From assembly GCA_015680685.1 (NCBI GenBank), contig MNCI01005798.1:578406-638405 (forward strand): DNA of 60,000 bases. The letters are read 5' to 3'. The DNA comes from Gnetum montanum (lineage: Eukaryota > Streptophyta > Gnetopsida > Gnetales > Gnetaceae). This document shows positions 23,717 through 34,699 of the stretch, piece after piece (within the stretch, counting starts at the first letter, position 1; each line of letters starts with the position of its first letter). A model generated the notes under the pieces. The model had not been told where the DNA came from. It did no database searches and saw only the letters and a list, made by a program, of their open reading frames with translations. Position numbers and translations under genes: made by a program.

Positions 23717-26700
23717 GCTAAGATCAATGAAGTACAAGAAAGTCTGGGGCAAATTTCACAAGCACAAGTCAAAACTTGGGAGGCTACTCCACTCACCTAG
23801 TAAGTCATTCTTCACCTTCCTTGTGTGATATATGTGTTGGAGTCATTTTTTTGTCATTGTATATTAATTTGTATTTGTTTCAAAAATGTGCACTATGCTA
23901 GGTGTCCATGCCTGCCTCTGATAGTTACGCTGTAGAAGTTTGTAACATTACCCTTATCGCCATTGTCATAAACAGACCTTACACCATTGCAAAGGTTTGG
24001 GCGATCGTGGGTAACGTTGTGTAAACACAATACATAACTGATCAAGAGTTTAGGTGTTGTACCTTTATGTAGTGCAAGCAAGGGGGGTTTCATTTTCTTT
24101 CCCATAATGGTTGTGTGTTATGCTAGGGTAGTATGTCATATCACCTTTATTGCTATTGTCATAGACAAACCTTGCACCGTTGCAAGGGTTTGGGCAATTT
24201 TGGTAGTGCATTTCTAGTGTAACATGCAATTTTTTGGGAGTCAAGGTAGCAAGAACCCTAGTGTTGTGTAGTGGATTCTTGTGAGTATTTTTGATTTTTT
24301 TCTTGTTATTAGTATGTCTGAACTATTTTCTAATGGGAATGTGTTTTATTGTAAAGGGTCACACTAAAGCCCATCCTGATCATTCTGGACATTGTGGGAG
24401 TTCTATGCTATCTAAATGCCCCCGTGGCCAACATTCCTTCTCCTCATGCTCATGTAGGGGAAGAGGTGGTTTGCTTCTAAACAGGTGCTCGAGAGTTCCT
24501 GTAGTTTTTGTTGCATAACTTTAGTGTGATTATTTGGTTGCATCTACCGGTCGAGACAACCGTAGCAATTCTAGAAACATTGCTGGTTTAGTCAGCACAG
24601 AGCATATTAATGTTTCTAGTGGATGGTTCAATCGAGGGCATGGGGGGAAGAGATCATGAAAAATGTGTCTAGGGTTTGAGGTGTTTATCTTGGATTTTGG
24701 AGATGCCCAGGTTTAATTGCTATCATTCCTACAACATGCTATTTGTAGCTCATCATCTCACGACCTATTTTCTAAACCCACCTGGCATTATGTACTACAC
24801 CAATGGGTAAGTGCTATCAAGGTATTATGGTGTGTTAGCTATTGTCTAATTTTGCGTTGGGTATAAAAAGTTGTCTATATTCTATGGCACAAGCTTTTTA
24901 TTGATGTGAATGGCCTCCAAGGTGATCAGACATGTTATCTATGGCCCAAACAACCATAAAGGAATTCACTTCCATCAGCAATGTGCGTGCTGGTGTCCTG
25001 GGACAAATAGGATTTGAAATCCAACACTACCCTACCTGATATGCCAAATTCTTTGTCAAGTGTAGAGACTCCAGATGGCTAGATAAGGAGTGGACTTTAG
25101 ATCATCCCATCAGCATTAATGACGTGCAAGAGGATACCTCACCGTTTCCTTTGCCTTTTGGACGTGGTAAGTTACGCTATGCTAATCAAGTGTGTGACCT
25201 AATGGAATGAGAACAGTGTATAATATTTTACTATTTTGTTATTTTTTCTAACCCATTCTTTTATGTTTATAGTTAAAGAATCGCGGGAGGTCACGGTGAT
25301 AGCCTCTAGACATGAGGCGGCCAATATTTTATTCTGTTATGGTGACATAAACCAAGCGCAACGTTGGCTTTGCCACGGAGCAGCCCTAGCTACCATAACC
25401 AATAACCTACAGGGAGCTAGACTGATGGAGCTATTTCTAGCTATAATCCTCAATGTCATAGTAGTTGAAATGTTGGTCCTAGTCGACTCCTTCAACAAAC
25501 AAGACGAGCATCTTCACATGTGCATGTGTATTGTGAGCTGATTTTTGATATTAATGCTCAACTATTCGTCGAATTTTTTGGCATTTCTTTTGATGGTATC
25601 CTAGTGGAAGAAAAATAAAAAAAGATTTCTAAACATTAGAAGAATGTAGAGGAGTGGCTAGGGGTTAAAACAAAACCAAAAGGCATCTACACTAAGAGGA
25701 TCAAGCTACAGGTGGCTAATATCATTTACCTCCTCTTCCAAGCTCGTGCTTTCCCCAAGCTACTCTCCTAAGGAAAAATTCATGGCATAGAGTAGGCCTA
25801 GATCATATAGGAGCTTATGGAGGAGGGTACATGATATAATTTGGCCAAGCACCTTATTGAAGGCTTGCAGGCTGAAATGGTCAAGCTTCGCAAGAAGCTT
25901 GAGTCTCGTTTCAATGTGCATTTTTCCTTCTTCATAGCTTGTTTGTGGTGTTTTGCTAAATTCTTGGTGGTTCATAGGGATGAGGTCTGGGTGCAGTAGG
26001 ATCATAACCAAATCTCCAAACCATGGATTTCCTAGGTCTTCCGCACCATCTGATCCCAAGATCCTCCTGAAGGTATCGGGGAGTCACTTTCACTAACAAC
26101 TAGGGATCGGGTGGTGCCTTTCTTCTGAGGCCAAGATATCATGGGTGGGGCATTCCCTTCTTACACTGGAAATGTATCAAGGGGGAAACACTTGAAAGTA
26201 AAAATAGTAGCTTCATCCGTTCAACAGAAAAAGCGTTGTCTGGTTGTGGAGTCTCTTGGCCCGACTGGTGAAGAGGGAAGAAAATTGGGGATTAAGTTTC
26301 ATAATTGGAGCCATCCCTCGGCTGGTAAGTAGAGAAATGCATAATTAGTTTAAGTATGTTACGCTACGTATCGATGTCATTGCGTTGCGTAGGACTCATG
26401 AAAAGTGAATAAAGTTTTTATTTTTTGTGTTAACTATGATGCATTTTATAGGAAAAGGGAAAGATGTAGAGTGACTACCCCTAAAATGGGTGGCATAGTC
26501 TTGTGACATGGAGAAAGGCCCCCAATTTTGGAAAAGGAGGCCCCTGTTGACAATGTGGGTAGTATGCAGGCTCCTATGCCTGAGGGAAAGACAAGCGTAG
26601 AAGATGCTATGGTCCTTTTGGATAGGCTAGAAAGGGAAGAGCAGCTCGTCACTCATGAGTTTGGCCACTTGCTTGATCATTCCTCTATGGGCCATCTTCC

Positions 26701-27805
26701 CGTTGTTACCCCCAAGGGTTTGCTAAATAGGAGCCTTGTATTATTGTAGCATTTCAAATTTTACCTTTGTCTACTATGTTATGTTTAACTCATTTTTTTT
26801 GCATAGTAGACACTTCTGATAATAGTCGTGTATCTTTATCAGCAACCCCTACTCATCATTGGGCTGAGGCTCCTGACAAATTTGCCTTCAAGGAGGGAAT
26901 TATGAATGACATGATCGATCGCTTGGAGCGAATCGATCTTGTCACGTCTAATTGACATCTTCGTGTCACAGCATCTAAAATTAAATGGGATCCTAAAGAG
27001 CCTATTGCTGTAGATGATGCCCCCGAACCCTCACTAGAGGTGATCGAAGTGCCACGCCACATTCATGACGAGATGGATAAATATGCGTTGTGCTCAACCC
27101 ATTCTCTATGGGAGTGTCAAAACATCAATGAAGATCTCTAGAATAGGCTACAAAAAGCAGAGAAAGAAAAAATGACCCTAAATACTAGGATTGAGGACCT
27201 TGAGTCTAGGAATGAATTTTTGTAGGCTCGAGATACCAATGACGAGAATTGGTGGACAGCTATGATTAACTACACCCGCTATTGGATGGTCATCAAGAAC
27301 AACGTCTAAGCCAACCGTAAGCTCATCGAAAAATGAATGCAAATGGATCTCCTAGCCCAGAAGAACCAAGACTAGAAGAAATTTAGCACAAGGGTCTAGG
27401 AATGGGGGCAAGCACAAAAAAATCATAAACACATGTATAAGCAGGAATGTGCCACCTAACGCCAACATTACAAAGATTCCACGGTTAAGGCACGGTCCCT
27501 CTGGCTATTCCTCGATGCCATCGGTGCTTCTGGAGTGTATGAAAAGTTTCAAGCATAAGTGATAGTGAGTGCCTCCCCTGAGAGAGAGATGACCCTCCCT
27601 AGTAGGGAGACTACTGTCCCTTCATTTTTTCCTAAACCACCTCGGTGGACTCCTATGGAAAATGGGAAGGTAAAGACTAGAACTAATCTAAGAGATGTCA
27701 TTTGGGTAGAGCTCACTAAGGATGAGATTATGCAATGCCTATTAGTCAGCCTGGAGCAAATTCCTTTGGAGACTGATGTAGGACCATTGCAAGTAAGCTA
27801 CATGA
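23717..27805 (+). pseudogene. Accessory antisense spliced gene of element A, remainder after element B
   Basis: Sense to the window but antisense to A's gag-pol. Exon 1 ends at 23799 with GTAAGT. Exon 2 24357-24806 (450 nt) is FCP1/NIF-like: ILDIVGVLC near 24382, then FSVIIW near 24517 and NMLFVAHHLTTYFLNPPG near 24740. Exon 3 24894-25166 (273 nt): FLIDVNG, KEFTSISN, RWLDKEWTLDHP and FPLPFGRG, donor GTAAGT. Exon 4 25273-26324 (1052 nt): VKESREVTVIASRHEAANI, then EEWLGVKTKPKGIY, VKLRKKLESRFNVHFSFFIA and GGAFPSYTGNVSRG, donor GTAAGT. Exon 5 26452-26726. Later exons: APDKFAFKEGIMNDMIDRLERI (from about 26811), a charged helical stretch near 27050-27550, and FPKPPRWTPMENGKVKT near 27625 with GTAAGC at about 27793. 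The gene then meets the deletion joining it to A's gag. The function of the gene is unknown. Confidence 0.8.
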
Positions 27806-27834
27806 CTGTTGTATTATTCTTACACGTGTCAAGG
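27806..27834. other. Deletion junction in element A
   Basis: The end of the accessory gene here abuts the end of A's gag linker, read in the opposite direction. The protease and the accessory gene's last exon, present in B (10850-12600), are missing. The exact breakpoint cannot be fixed by eye. Confidence 0.5.
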
Positions 27835-30720
27835 AGATTATACCCATAGTCTAGTTATTTGTTGTCCTTCTCTTCTTCCATTCTTCCCAAGAGACGGATC
27901 TCTCAGGGCGGAATGGCTTTTGGTTGAGGAATGTCTTTTCTTGGGTAGGGAGAAGATGGCTATGCTTACGTAACATCATCCTTTTCAGAGGGAGGAGAAG
28001 CCAAGGGTGCTGAGGCAAGAGGCATTGGCTTAGGAAACCCCAACATAAGGTGGTCCTTGGCTACTTTGTTTATCGTACTCACTTCTCCTCTCATTGTAGG
28101 TTGATGTTGGGGTGTTGACTTAGAAATTTTTTCCTATGCAGCTGTAGCAACTGAAGGCTTTGGCACCCTCATGAAAAAGGGTGCCTTAGATGTGGGCATG
28201 GGCTGGGCCGGGGCTTTAACAACACTCGGCTATGGGACAGACGTCCAAGGAAGGACTCGTAGGATAAAAGGCTATTGCGACATCATGCCCATCGATGTCG
28301 ACGGGTTTTTCATCTGAGGTAGGCAAGGAGGCATGCGCAACATGAAGGGTTACTTCAACTATTCTAGGATATCACCTTTCATACCTACTACATTAATAGA
28401 GTACCCTACATTATTTGTGTTTAATGGGTCTTGGTAGACATGCATAGACTAGTTTTTTGGACGAATTGGACTACTGCTGTCTAGGATCAGCTTGCCTTGA
28501 TCAATCATGCATTGAATGTCATCTTTCAACACCCAGTAGTAGTCTATGTCATGTTCACATAGCTTGTGGTGGTCACAGAAATGGTCTAGTATGAAGTTTT
28601 TGGGAACTAGTGGTTCATTTGGTAGGGCCAAGGAGGGATTCTTGAGCAGCTCACAATGCCATCTGTGGTGCTTCAGAGCCTCTTTGGACACCTTCCTGTG
28701 TTAAATATAACTAGTTCCCAGTAGTTGCTTGAGACTTTCTGAAGCCTTTACGAGTAGGGCCATATATTTTTAGTGGTCCTTACACTTAAAATTAGGCTTT
28801 GGCTAAGGGGACGCCTTAGAGGCTAGGCCTATTTCCTAATCAACATTGTTTGAGCTAGTTGTGGCCTCAACAGGAGCCTTAGCTACCTTTTTTTTATTAC
28901 CTTTCTTTTAGACCTATTTGGCCACGGTTGCTACCATTGTTGCTATAGCCTTGCCCTTGTCTTTGTTCTTGTTGTGGGAATTTTTATAGACCATATATGC
29001 TGGGTCATTTCTAGCCTTCGTCGCATCTTGAATGCTCCTAGTTTTAGCAAAGGCTTGGCTGAGGGAGTGGGGAGCATGGTAATATAGATTGGACTTAATA
29101 AAGTCATTAACTCCCCACTTGAGGATTGCCAACAGATGGGCCTCCTTGATGGGTTCATGGATTTCATTTAAGGTAGCACTCCACCACTGTATAAACTTTT
29201 GGATTGGCACAAGCAGATCTTTCTTAACTCCCATTAACTGGTCTAATGTGACCTCTAGTTTCAGGTTGTATTTGAAACGAGTTACAAATTGAGTTAGTAG
29301 CTCTTCCAAGGTGGAGATGGAAGAGTGTGGAAGTGCATGATACCAATCTAAAGCCTTACCCATTAGGGACATAGCAAAGACATGGATGATAATATGTGGC
29401 CATTGTTGCAGAAACAATGACTTTGACCTGAAAGTAACTAGATGAGCATTGGGATCACATTTCCCATAATATGGGGAAGTGGCATCCCAGGAGGTAGCAA
29501 CAAGATGGGTACTTCTAGACTGATAGGATCATCATGGTAGAAATCCATGACCTGTATTGTGTTAGAACTAGTAGCCTTTAGGCATTTAACCTCCTCAGTA
29601 AGGATTTGAATAAGTTGGAAGGCTTGATCCAGACCCGAGGGTGAAGAGGTTGGTTGTGGAATAGTAGCGGAAGCCATGATTGGTGGTGGGATAGAGGCAA
29701 CAACATTACCTATGAGCGATGTGGTCAGAACTGTCCCTGCAAGTGGTACTGCCTATGTCATCTACCACCTAGTAGGTGGTGCAAGTGGGGCAACAATCAT
29801 CGATTGTGCCAAGGGGTATACTGTTTGTGTGGTCGGGGACATAGACAATGATGCTGTAGTCAAATTTATTGCTTGCAAGACTTGGTGTTGATTATGAGGA
29901 AGATGAGACATTTGCGTAGGTTGTGGCACCAGGGGTAACATACTTGGAGCCCACCATGCGGTAGTGGTGGGTCCTGCCATTGATTGTGATGGTACGGGAG
30001 CAAAAGCTAGGATGAGTGTAGGAGCTATGTGTAATTGTGAAGTGGGTACTGTGTGCACATATGGTAACATAGGTGTAGGCACATAATGCAATGGGTTTGC
30101 TAACTGTGGCTATAGAGGAATGGTCTATGAAGGGATGACATCTGAAAGGGGAGCCAGAGAGAAGAAATGCTGATGTGACGATTATGCCACATGGTCGGCG
30201 GTAGACAATGATAAAGGCATATTGATCATAACAAACGTATTTGCAGGGGATTTCGTGGAGGGAGGAGCCATAAAAAAGCTAGTGTGACTACCTCCCTTAG
30301 AGTGGGTATCTAGGTCTTCTTGCCCATCATGGGATGCTTCATCATGGAACACCACATCTCATTGTTCCATTGACACCCTGGCAATAAACATTTGATCCAA
30401 CATCCATTGCTACTAGTTCGTTAGTGGTATAGAAGCATTAAGTCAAGGAATGAATTCTTTCCCATTATAGTAAATGAACTCGTATTCATGTTTCTCTTCA
30501 TGTTCCTTGGGTACATGAGAAAATTTACCATAATTTTGGCACAAAGGAAGTTGTAATGTTACATTTTCTGAGCATGCCCCTCAGGCTCTTTCTCTTGAAT
30601 CCCGAGGGACTGGCACAGCTACACCAGGCTGGTCGGTGGCTCGATAGTAGCAGGCGTAGCCTGCGTCGTCAAGGGGATTTTGAGACTAGTGGTGGGAATG
30701 GTTATAGTTGTTGTAGTCAT
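27835..30720 (-). pseudogene. gag polyprotein of element A (degenerate)
   Basis: On the minus strand the ATG at 30718-30720 opens MTTTTITIPTTS, followed by a decayed N-terminal region and a Pro/Thr-rich linker (30091-29762). The capsid-like domain runs from VMDFYHDDPISLEVP (near 29560) through the VTRFKYNLKLEVTLDQLMGVKKDLL block in 28914-29417, with WYHALPHSS and WSATLNEIHEPIKEAHL. A basic stretch with KNSHNKNKDKGKA follows. The Cys/His motif FCDHHKLCEHDIDYYW near 28560 has one Cys changed to Tyr; LKDDIQCMIDQGKLILD follows. Frames break near 29420 and 28900. Below 28440 only the Pro-rich gag-protease linker remains. Confidence 0.83.
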
Positions 30721-30950
30721 TCTCTATGTAGCTAGAAGACAATGATAATGAGGATAAGGATCACAAAGGAAAAATGGGCTAAAGGAAAATATGGGCTTTC
30801 TGTCCTATTGGATTCCAGAGGAATCGTCAGAGTGACCGATCTATACCACATGATCACATAAATAACCATGGAGGTATCATGTTTGCATTAGTCAATAATG
30901 GATACAGACAACTTATAGGACTACCCATGAAGCATAGATCAGAGGTTCAG
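30721..30950 (-). other. Untranslated leader of element A
   Basis: Between the gag ATG and the primer-binding site; resembles B's leader (for example the GATCGG and CTCTGGAATCC-type blocks). No gene. Confidence 0.45.
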
Positions 30951-30968
30951 GTCCTCCTTCTAGCGCCA
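30951..30968 (-). other. Primer-binding site of element A
   Basis: Minus strand reads TGGCGCTAGAAGGAGGAC, 6 nt inside the LTR end at 30975. It matches the sites of B and C. Confidence 0.7.
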
Positions 30969-30974
30969 GAAAAT

Positions 30975-32188
30975 TGTAATGATGAAAAATATCAATTTCT
31001 GGAAACACCGAGAGGATTTCTGTGTACACAGTTCCAACCTCGAATCCATGCGGGGGCCGTCCTGAAGAAAAATGGATCCGAGATGTCCTAAATGGTCTTG
31101 TCGATTAGACAGGGACTTACTTAGTCAGTAAACTTGTTAACGATTATGTAATAAGGAGGTAACTTAATGTAAAAATATAATGTCGATTTGACAAGAAAAT
31201 GAGATCTGCTTCAAGATCAGATCTCGAAGACAATGACAATGATGTAAAATATGCAAAATGACTATAAAATCAATGTAAGTAAGATGCAATGAATTAAATA
31301 ATTTTGGAAATGTATGATCCTGAGATCTGGGATTTATCTTATAGAAAAATATGATAAATACAACAGGATTTGTAAGCAGATTCGATTTGGACAAATCTAC
31401 CTTGTTCACTAGCCAATCTGAGTGCAAGGGAGTCAGGCTCAAAGAAAAATGTTCACTCACTTGAAATCTCTGACCAAAAGCTTCTCTTTGTCCCCGTCAA
31501 TGCTCTTTTATTGCCAACTCTTTTCTTTGTCTTCTCGCAAATCTTTGCCAAAATTTCCAACCCTTTGAGCATTTTCTACTAGGGTATTTATAAGATTAGG
31601 GTTAGGAGAAAAACATGATTTATATGACATGTGTCCTAGGCCCACAGAATGTGTTTGACCTAATGTGCTATAGCTAAGGCTTGTGATGTTACACTATGCT
31701 ATGCTCTGAAGCGTAATATAGCGTAACCACCCTTGTCTTTAGCATTGACAAATTTCGAGATCTTCAATAGCAAACTGTCCCACGGCTACACTGCGATATG
31801 CTAGGAAGCATGTCGTGGAATAATGACCGCTACTACTTGAATTTTGCTATCCTTGTTGTTGTAGCTAAATCAACTGTGCTACTTGCATTACCCTACATTA
31901 CACTGCATAGCATAACATAGTGTAATATGCCAAAATTTAGGATTTTTGGCATATCGCTAAGCTACAAAATTGAAGTATTGTCACTGTGCATCCCTTGTTC
32001 TTTTCTATCCTTCTAAAGTCTTCTACGCTAAGCTGTGTAGCATAGCATAGTAGGCCCTTAGTCAAAAAGGAAATCTTACTGAGATGTGCTCATCACTTGG
32101 ATGTTTTGACACTGTACTTATGAAGATCCTTGCCTAAACATTGAGACTTTGCTGAATCACTGAGGTCTCAAAATTTCATGGTGTTTTA
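30975..32188 (-). repeat. 5' LTR of element A
   Basis: On the minus strand it starts TAAAACACCATGAAATTTTG (32188 downward), close to the start of B's LTR, and ends CATCATTACA at 30975. TATA-like CTTATAAATA at 31585-31594. It is shorter (about 1.2 kb) than the LTRs of B and D. Confidence 0.8.
31585..31594 (-). promoter_or_regulatory. LTR TATA box (element A, 5' LTR)
   Basis: Minus strand CTTATAAATA followed by CCCTAG, preceded by CTAACCCTAAT. Confidence 0.5.
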
Positions 32189-32461
32189 CCTACCAAGCCA
32201 CTTTCAAGCTTGGTTTCCACCCTCTGCAACACAGTCAATGCATCACCCAGCTATGAAGCTAGCTTGCATGAAAAAGATGCTAGGGGTAGACCGTACAGTC
32301 TGGCAAATTTTCTATCGCTAGGCTGACAGGCTTGCTACATCCTCTAGCTTGCCTAGCTTGACACTTGACCTAGCTGATGATCTACCCAGGGACCATGCTT
32401 GGAGCTGTTGAAGGTGATTAGGATGGATTGAATATCTTAGAAAGTTTTCTAACTATAGGAA

Positions 32462-32497
32462 CCTACTATGCTATGCTATGATGCATAGCATAGTAGG
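32462..32497. repeat. Perfect inverted repeat in LTR U3 (element C)
   Basis: Arms of 15 bp (32462-32476 and 32483-32497, CCTACTATGCTATGC and its complement) are separated by 6 nt. Confidence 0.85.
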
Positions 32498-33042
32498 CCT
32501 TGAGGAGACTGGACAAGCACCAAAGATGAAATTTTCAATAACTTGGCCCCCAAGGTACCTACCCCATTTCATCCTTGAAGCATGAACAACATGACGTAGC
32601 CAAAATGTTGTAAATTTCATCAAAATTCCTCTTCATTTGAATGTTATGTTGTGCTATGCTACACACCGTAGTGCGGTTCTACTGTGGCAATGCTTCCACA
32701 TAGACTGATTTCAGTGAAGTGAACATATTTTCCCCTACCTTAACCATCAAGCATGCTTTTTTTGCCATCATGCTAGGACATGATCATCATCCCATGATAA
32801 AATTTTTACAAAATAAGTTAGAATCCAAGTAACACATGGTGCTATGCTACATAGCGTAGCACAGAAAAGTAGGGAAAAAATGCATGAAGGTCCTCTTCCA
32901 AGTGGTTCCAGTAAGAGAATTGCACTTGGCCACACTCTAGCCTCCAAGATTGCCTATTTCACTTCACCCTCAAACCCCAAGGAAATTTTCTTGATAAAGA
33001 ATTTTAGATTAGACAGGAATTCAGGTCACACTGGTTGCTCCA

Positions 33043-33065
33043 CTATGCTATGCTGCATAGCATAG
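33043..33065. repeat. Perfect inverted repeat in LTR U3 (element C)
   Basis: Arms of 11 bp, CTATGCTATGC and its complement, around a single base, followed directly by more TAGC(A/G)TAGC units. Confidence 0.85.
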
Positions 33066-33705
33066 CATAGCGTAGCAAGGACACAAACTAAAAGTGTTCC
33101 AAGGAAGAACTTCATAGGTCCCAGGATCTTTCAACTTGGAAAGCAGGGTTGTCAATTGTTGCAGTTACTTGCCTAGCAAGGTATTTTTGGCTTTTGGGCA
33201 AGTTTTCCATTAAGAAAGGTGGCTACGCTATGCTACATAGTGTAGCGCAACATAGCGTGTAGGTGTTTACACTACGACGATACACTGGGTAGTGTAAATA
33301 GCATAACATTTGCATGGAAGCATCAAGACGTCTCTAGTTAACTCTAGAACTTCTTGGTGATGGTCATTTCTACTTTGGCATTTCTTCAATAGATAAAATT
33401 AGCAAGTTTTCCTTTTTTTACACCCCCCTAATTATTCCCAAAGTTATTTCTACACTTGAGCCTACCCGCAAGAGTAGAGAAGGCATAGTCCTGGAGCACA
33501 GGCTCTACTTTTCATTCATTGTTAGCATTCTTTGTAACAAACATGGTAGTTCACTAGATTTTGGCACATGTAGTTTGAATAGTATGGTTACAGCGTAGCA
33601 AGTTTCACATCTAGCATTACATAGCAACATAGCACAATCACATTTACACTCTGTGGGACCTAGGACATGTGGCATCCAAATGACATTTCTCTCCCGCATT
33701 TGACT

Positions 33706-33715
33706 CTATAAATAC
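33706..33715 (+). promoter_or_regulatory. LTR TATA box (element C, 5' LTR)
   Basis: CTATAAATAC followed by CCTAGC, as in element D. Confidence 0.6.
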
Positions 33716-34314
33716 CCTAGCGAACAATGTTCAAAGGGTTGGCCTTTAGCATGGTTGGCTTTTGGCATTATTGGATTTGACAATCACCTTTCTAGTAGTT
33801 GGCTCTAAAGATTTTCATTTGGAATTTTGGCATTTTGGCTCTCTCACAATTAGCTTTGGCAAAGAAACAAGCAAGCAAAAGGTTCCTATTAGCAAGCTAT
33901 TGATAGTAGTTCAAGAAGCTATGACCATACCTCTTCATTGTAAGCTATTCCTGTACACACTGCACATCAGTTGTACACCTTTTAGCCAAATAGAGATCGA
34001 ATCCCCAAATCTTGGGATGGTGCACTTTCTCACTCAAGCCTATTTCACTTCATTTTGCTATTATCATATTTTGCATTATTCTCTATCAGTCTACATTTGT
34101 TGCTTATCACTTAAGTTTTACATAACGTCTTTAAAACATACATTTACGAAAGGTTATTGTACATTGATTAAGTCCTTGTCTGATCAACCAGACCATTTAG
34201 GCCACCCTGCTTTTGTTTACTCTAGCACGGCCCTTGCATGGATATGGGGTTAGGCTATATGCCTGGTGACCTCTCAGTGTTCTAACCATCAATGTTTTCA
34301 GTCACTACAATTTT

Positions 34315-34332
34315 TGGTGCTAAAAGGAGAAT
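34315..34332 (+). other. Primer-binding site of element C
   Basis: TGGTGCTAAAAGGAGAAT, five bases after the LTR end; it differs from B's site by a few bases, including one C-to-T change. Confidence 0.65.
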
Positions 34333-34699
34333 CCTTTGTATCCTTTCTTTGTATCACAAGTAATCCTACATGCTATTTGTACCCCATCACGTACTAGCGT
34401 AGATGTGACATCCTTGTGGTTGTTTATGCACTGAGTGGTGTAGACTAGTTACAATGTCAATTCCTCTAAAACTCTAAAGGACAAAAGCCTCCAATCACTT
34501 ACTATACCACATTCATTCTATTGACTATGCTAAGCTGCCTACGTCTTGTGTGACATAGTGAATGTCTCAACATAGTAGTCCTTCTTAGCGTAGTAGGTGT
34601 AACAGTGAAGGAAGTCAACTTTCGATACTCCCCAATGTATCCAATTTTAGCCTCTCTCTCTTCTATAGTTTCCATTTTATAAAAAAAATTGATTTCCAT
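34333..34699 (+). other. Untranslated leader of element C
   Basis: Similar in position to the leaders of A and B; no coding sequence recognised. Confidence 0.4.

Larger units (their letters stand above)
1..32188 (-). mobile_element. Element A: Tat/Ogre-type Ty3/gypsy retrotransposon, minus strand, split by element B
   Basis: Read on the minus strand the order is 5' LTR (30975-32188), primer-binding site, gag, antisense accessory gene, reverse transcriptase, two RNase H domains, integrase and 3' LTR (1-1174, running off the window). Element B occupies 6399-23716. Continuity across B is shown by exon 1 of the accessory gene, which reads from 6358-6398 into 23722-23799 when B and one target duplication are removed. 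The protease and the end of the accessory gene are missing at a deletion junction near 27805-27835. The two LTRs look like different subfamilies, so A could also be a recombinant of two copies. Confidence 0.75.
32200..34309 (+). repeat. 5' LTR of element C
   Basis: The end is clear: TCACTACA at 34302-34309, followed by the primer-binding site. TATA box at 33706-33715. The stretch 33003-33560 matches 59455-60000 closely. The start is uncertain; the block at 32296-32360 matches U3 of D, so it begins near 32200, almost touching the outer edge of A's LTR. Contains hairpins at 32462-32497 and 33043-33065. Confidence 0.7.

Noticed and set aside
33762-34253. Open frame of 163 codons
   Set aside because: Lies in the R/U5 region of C's 5' LTR; parallel LTRs do not keep the frame.
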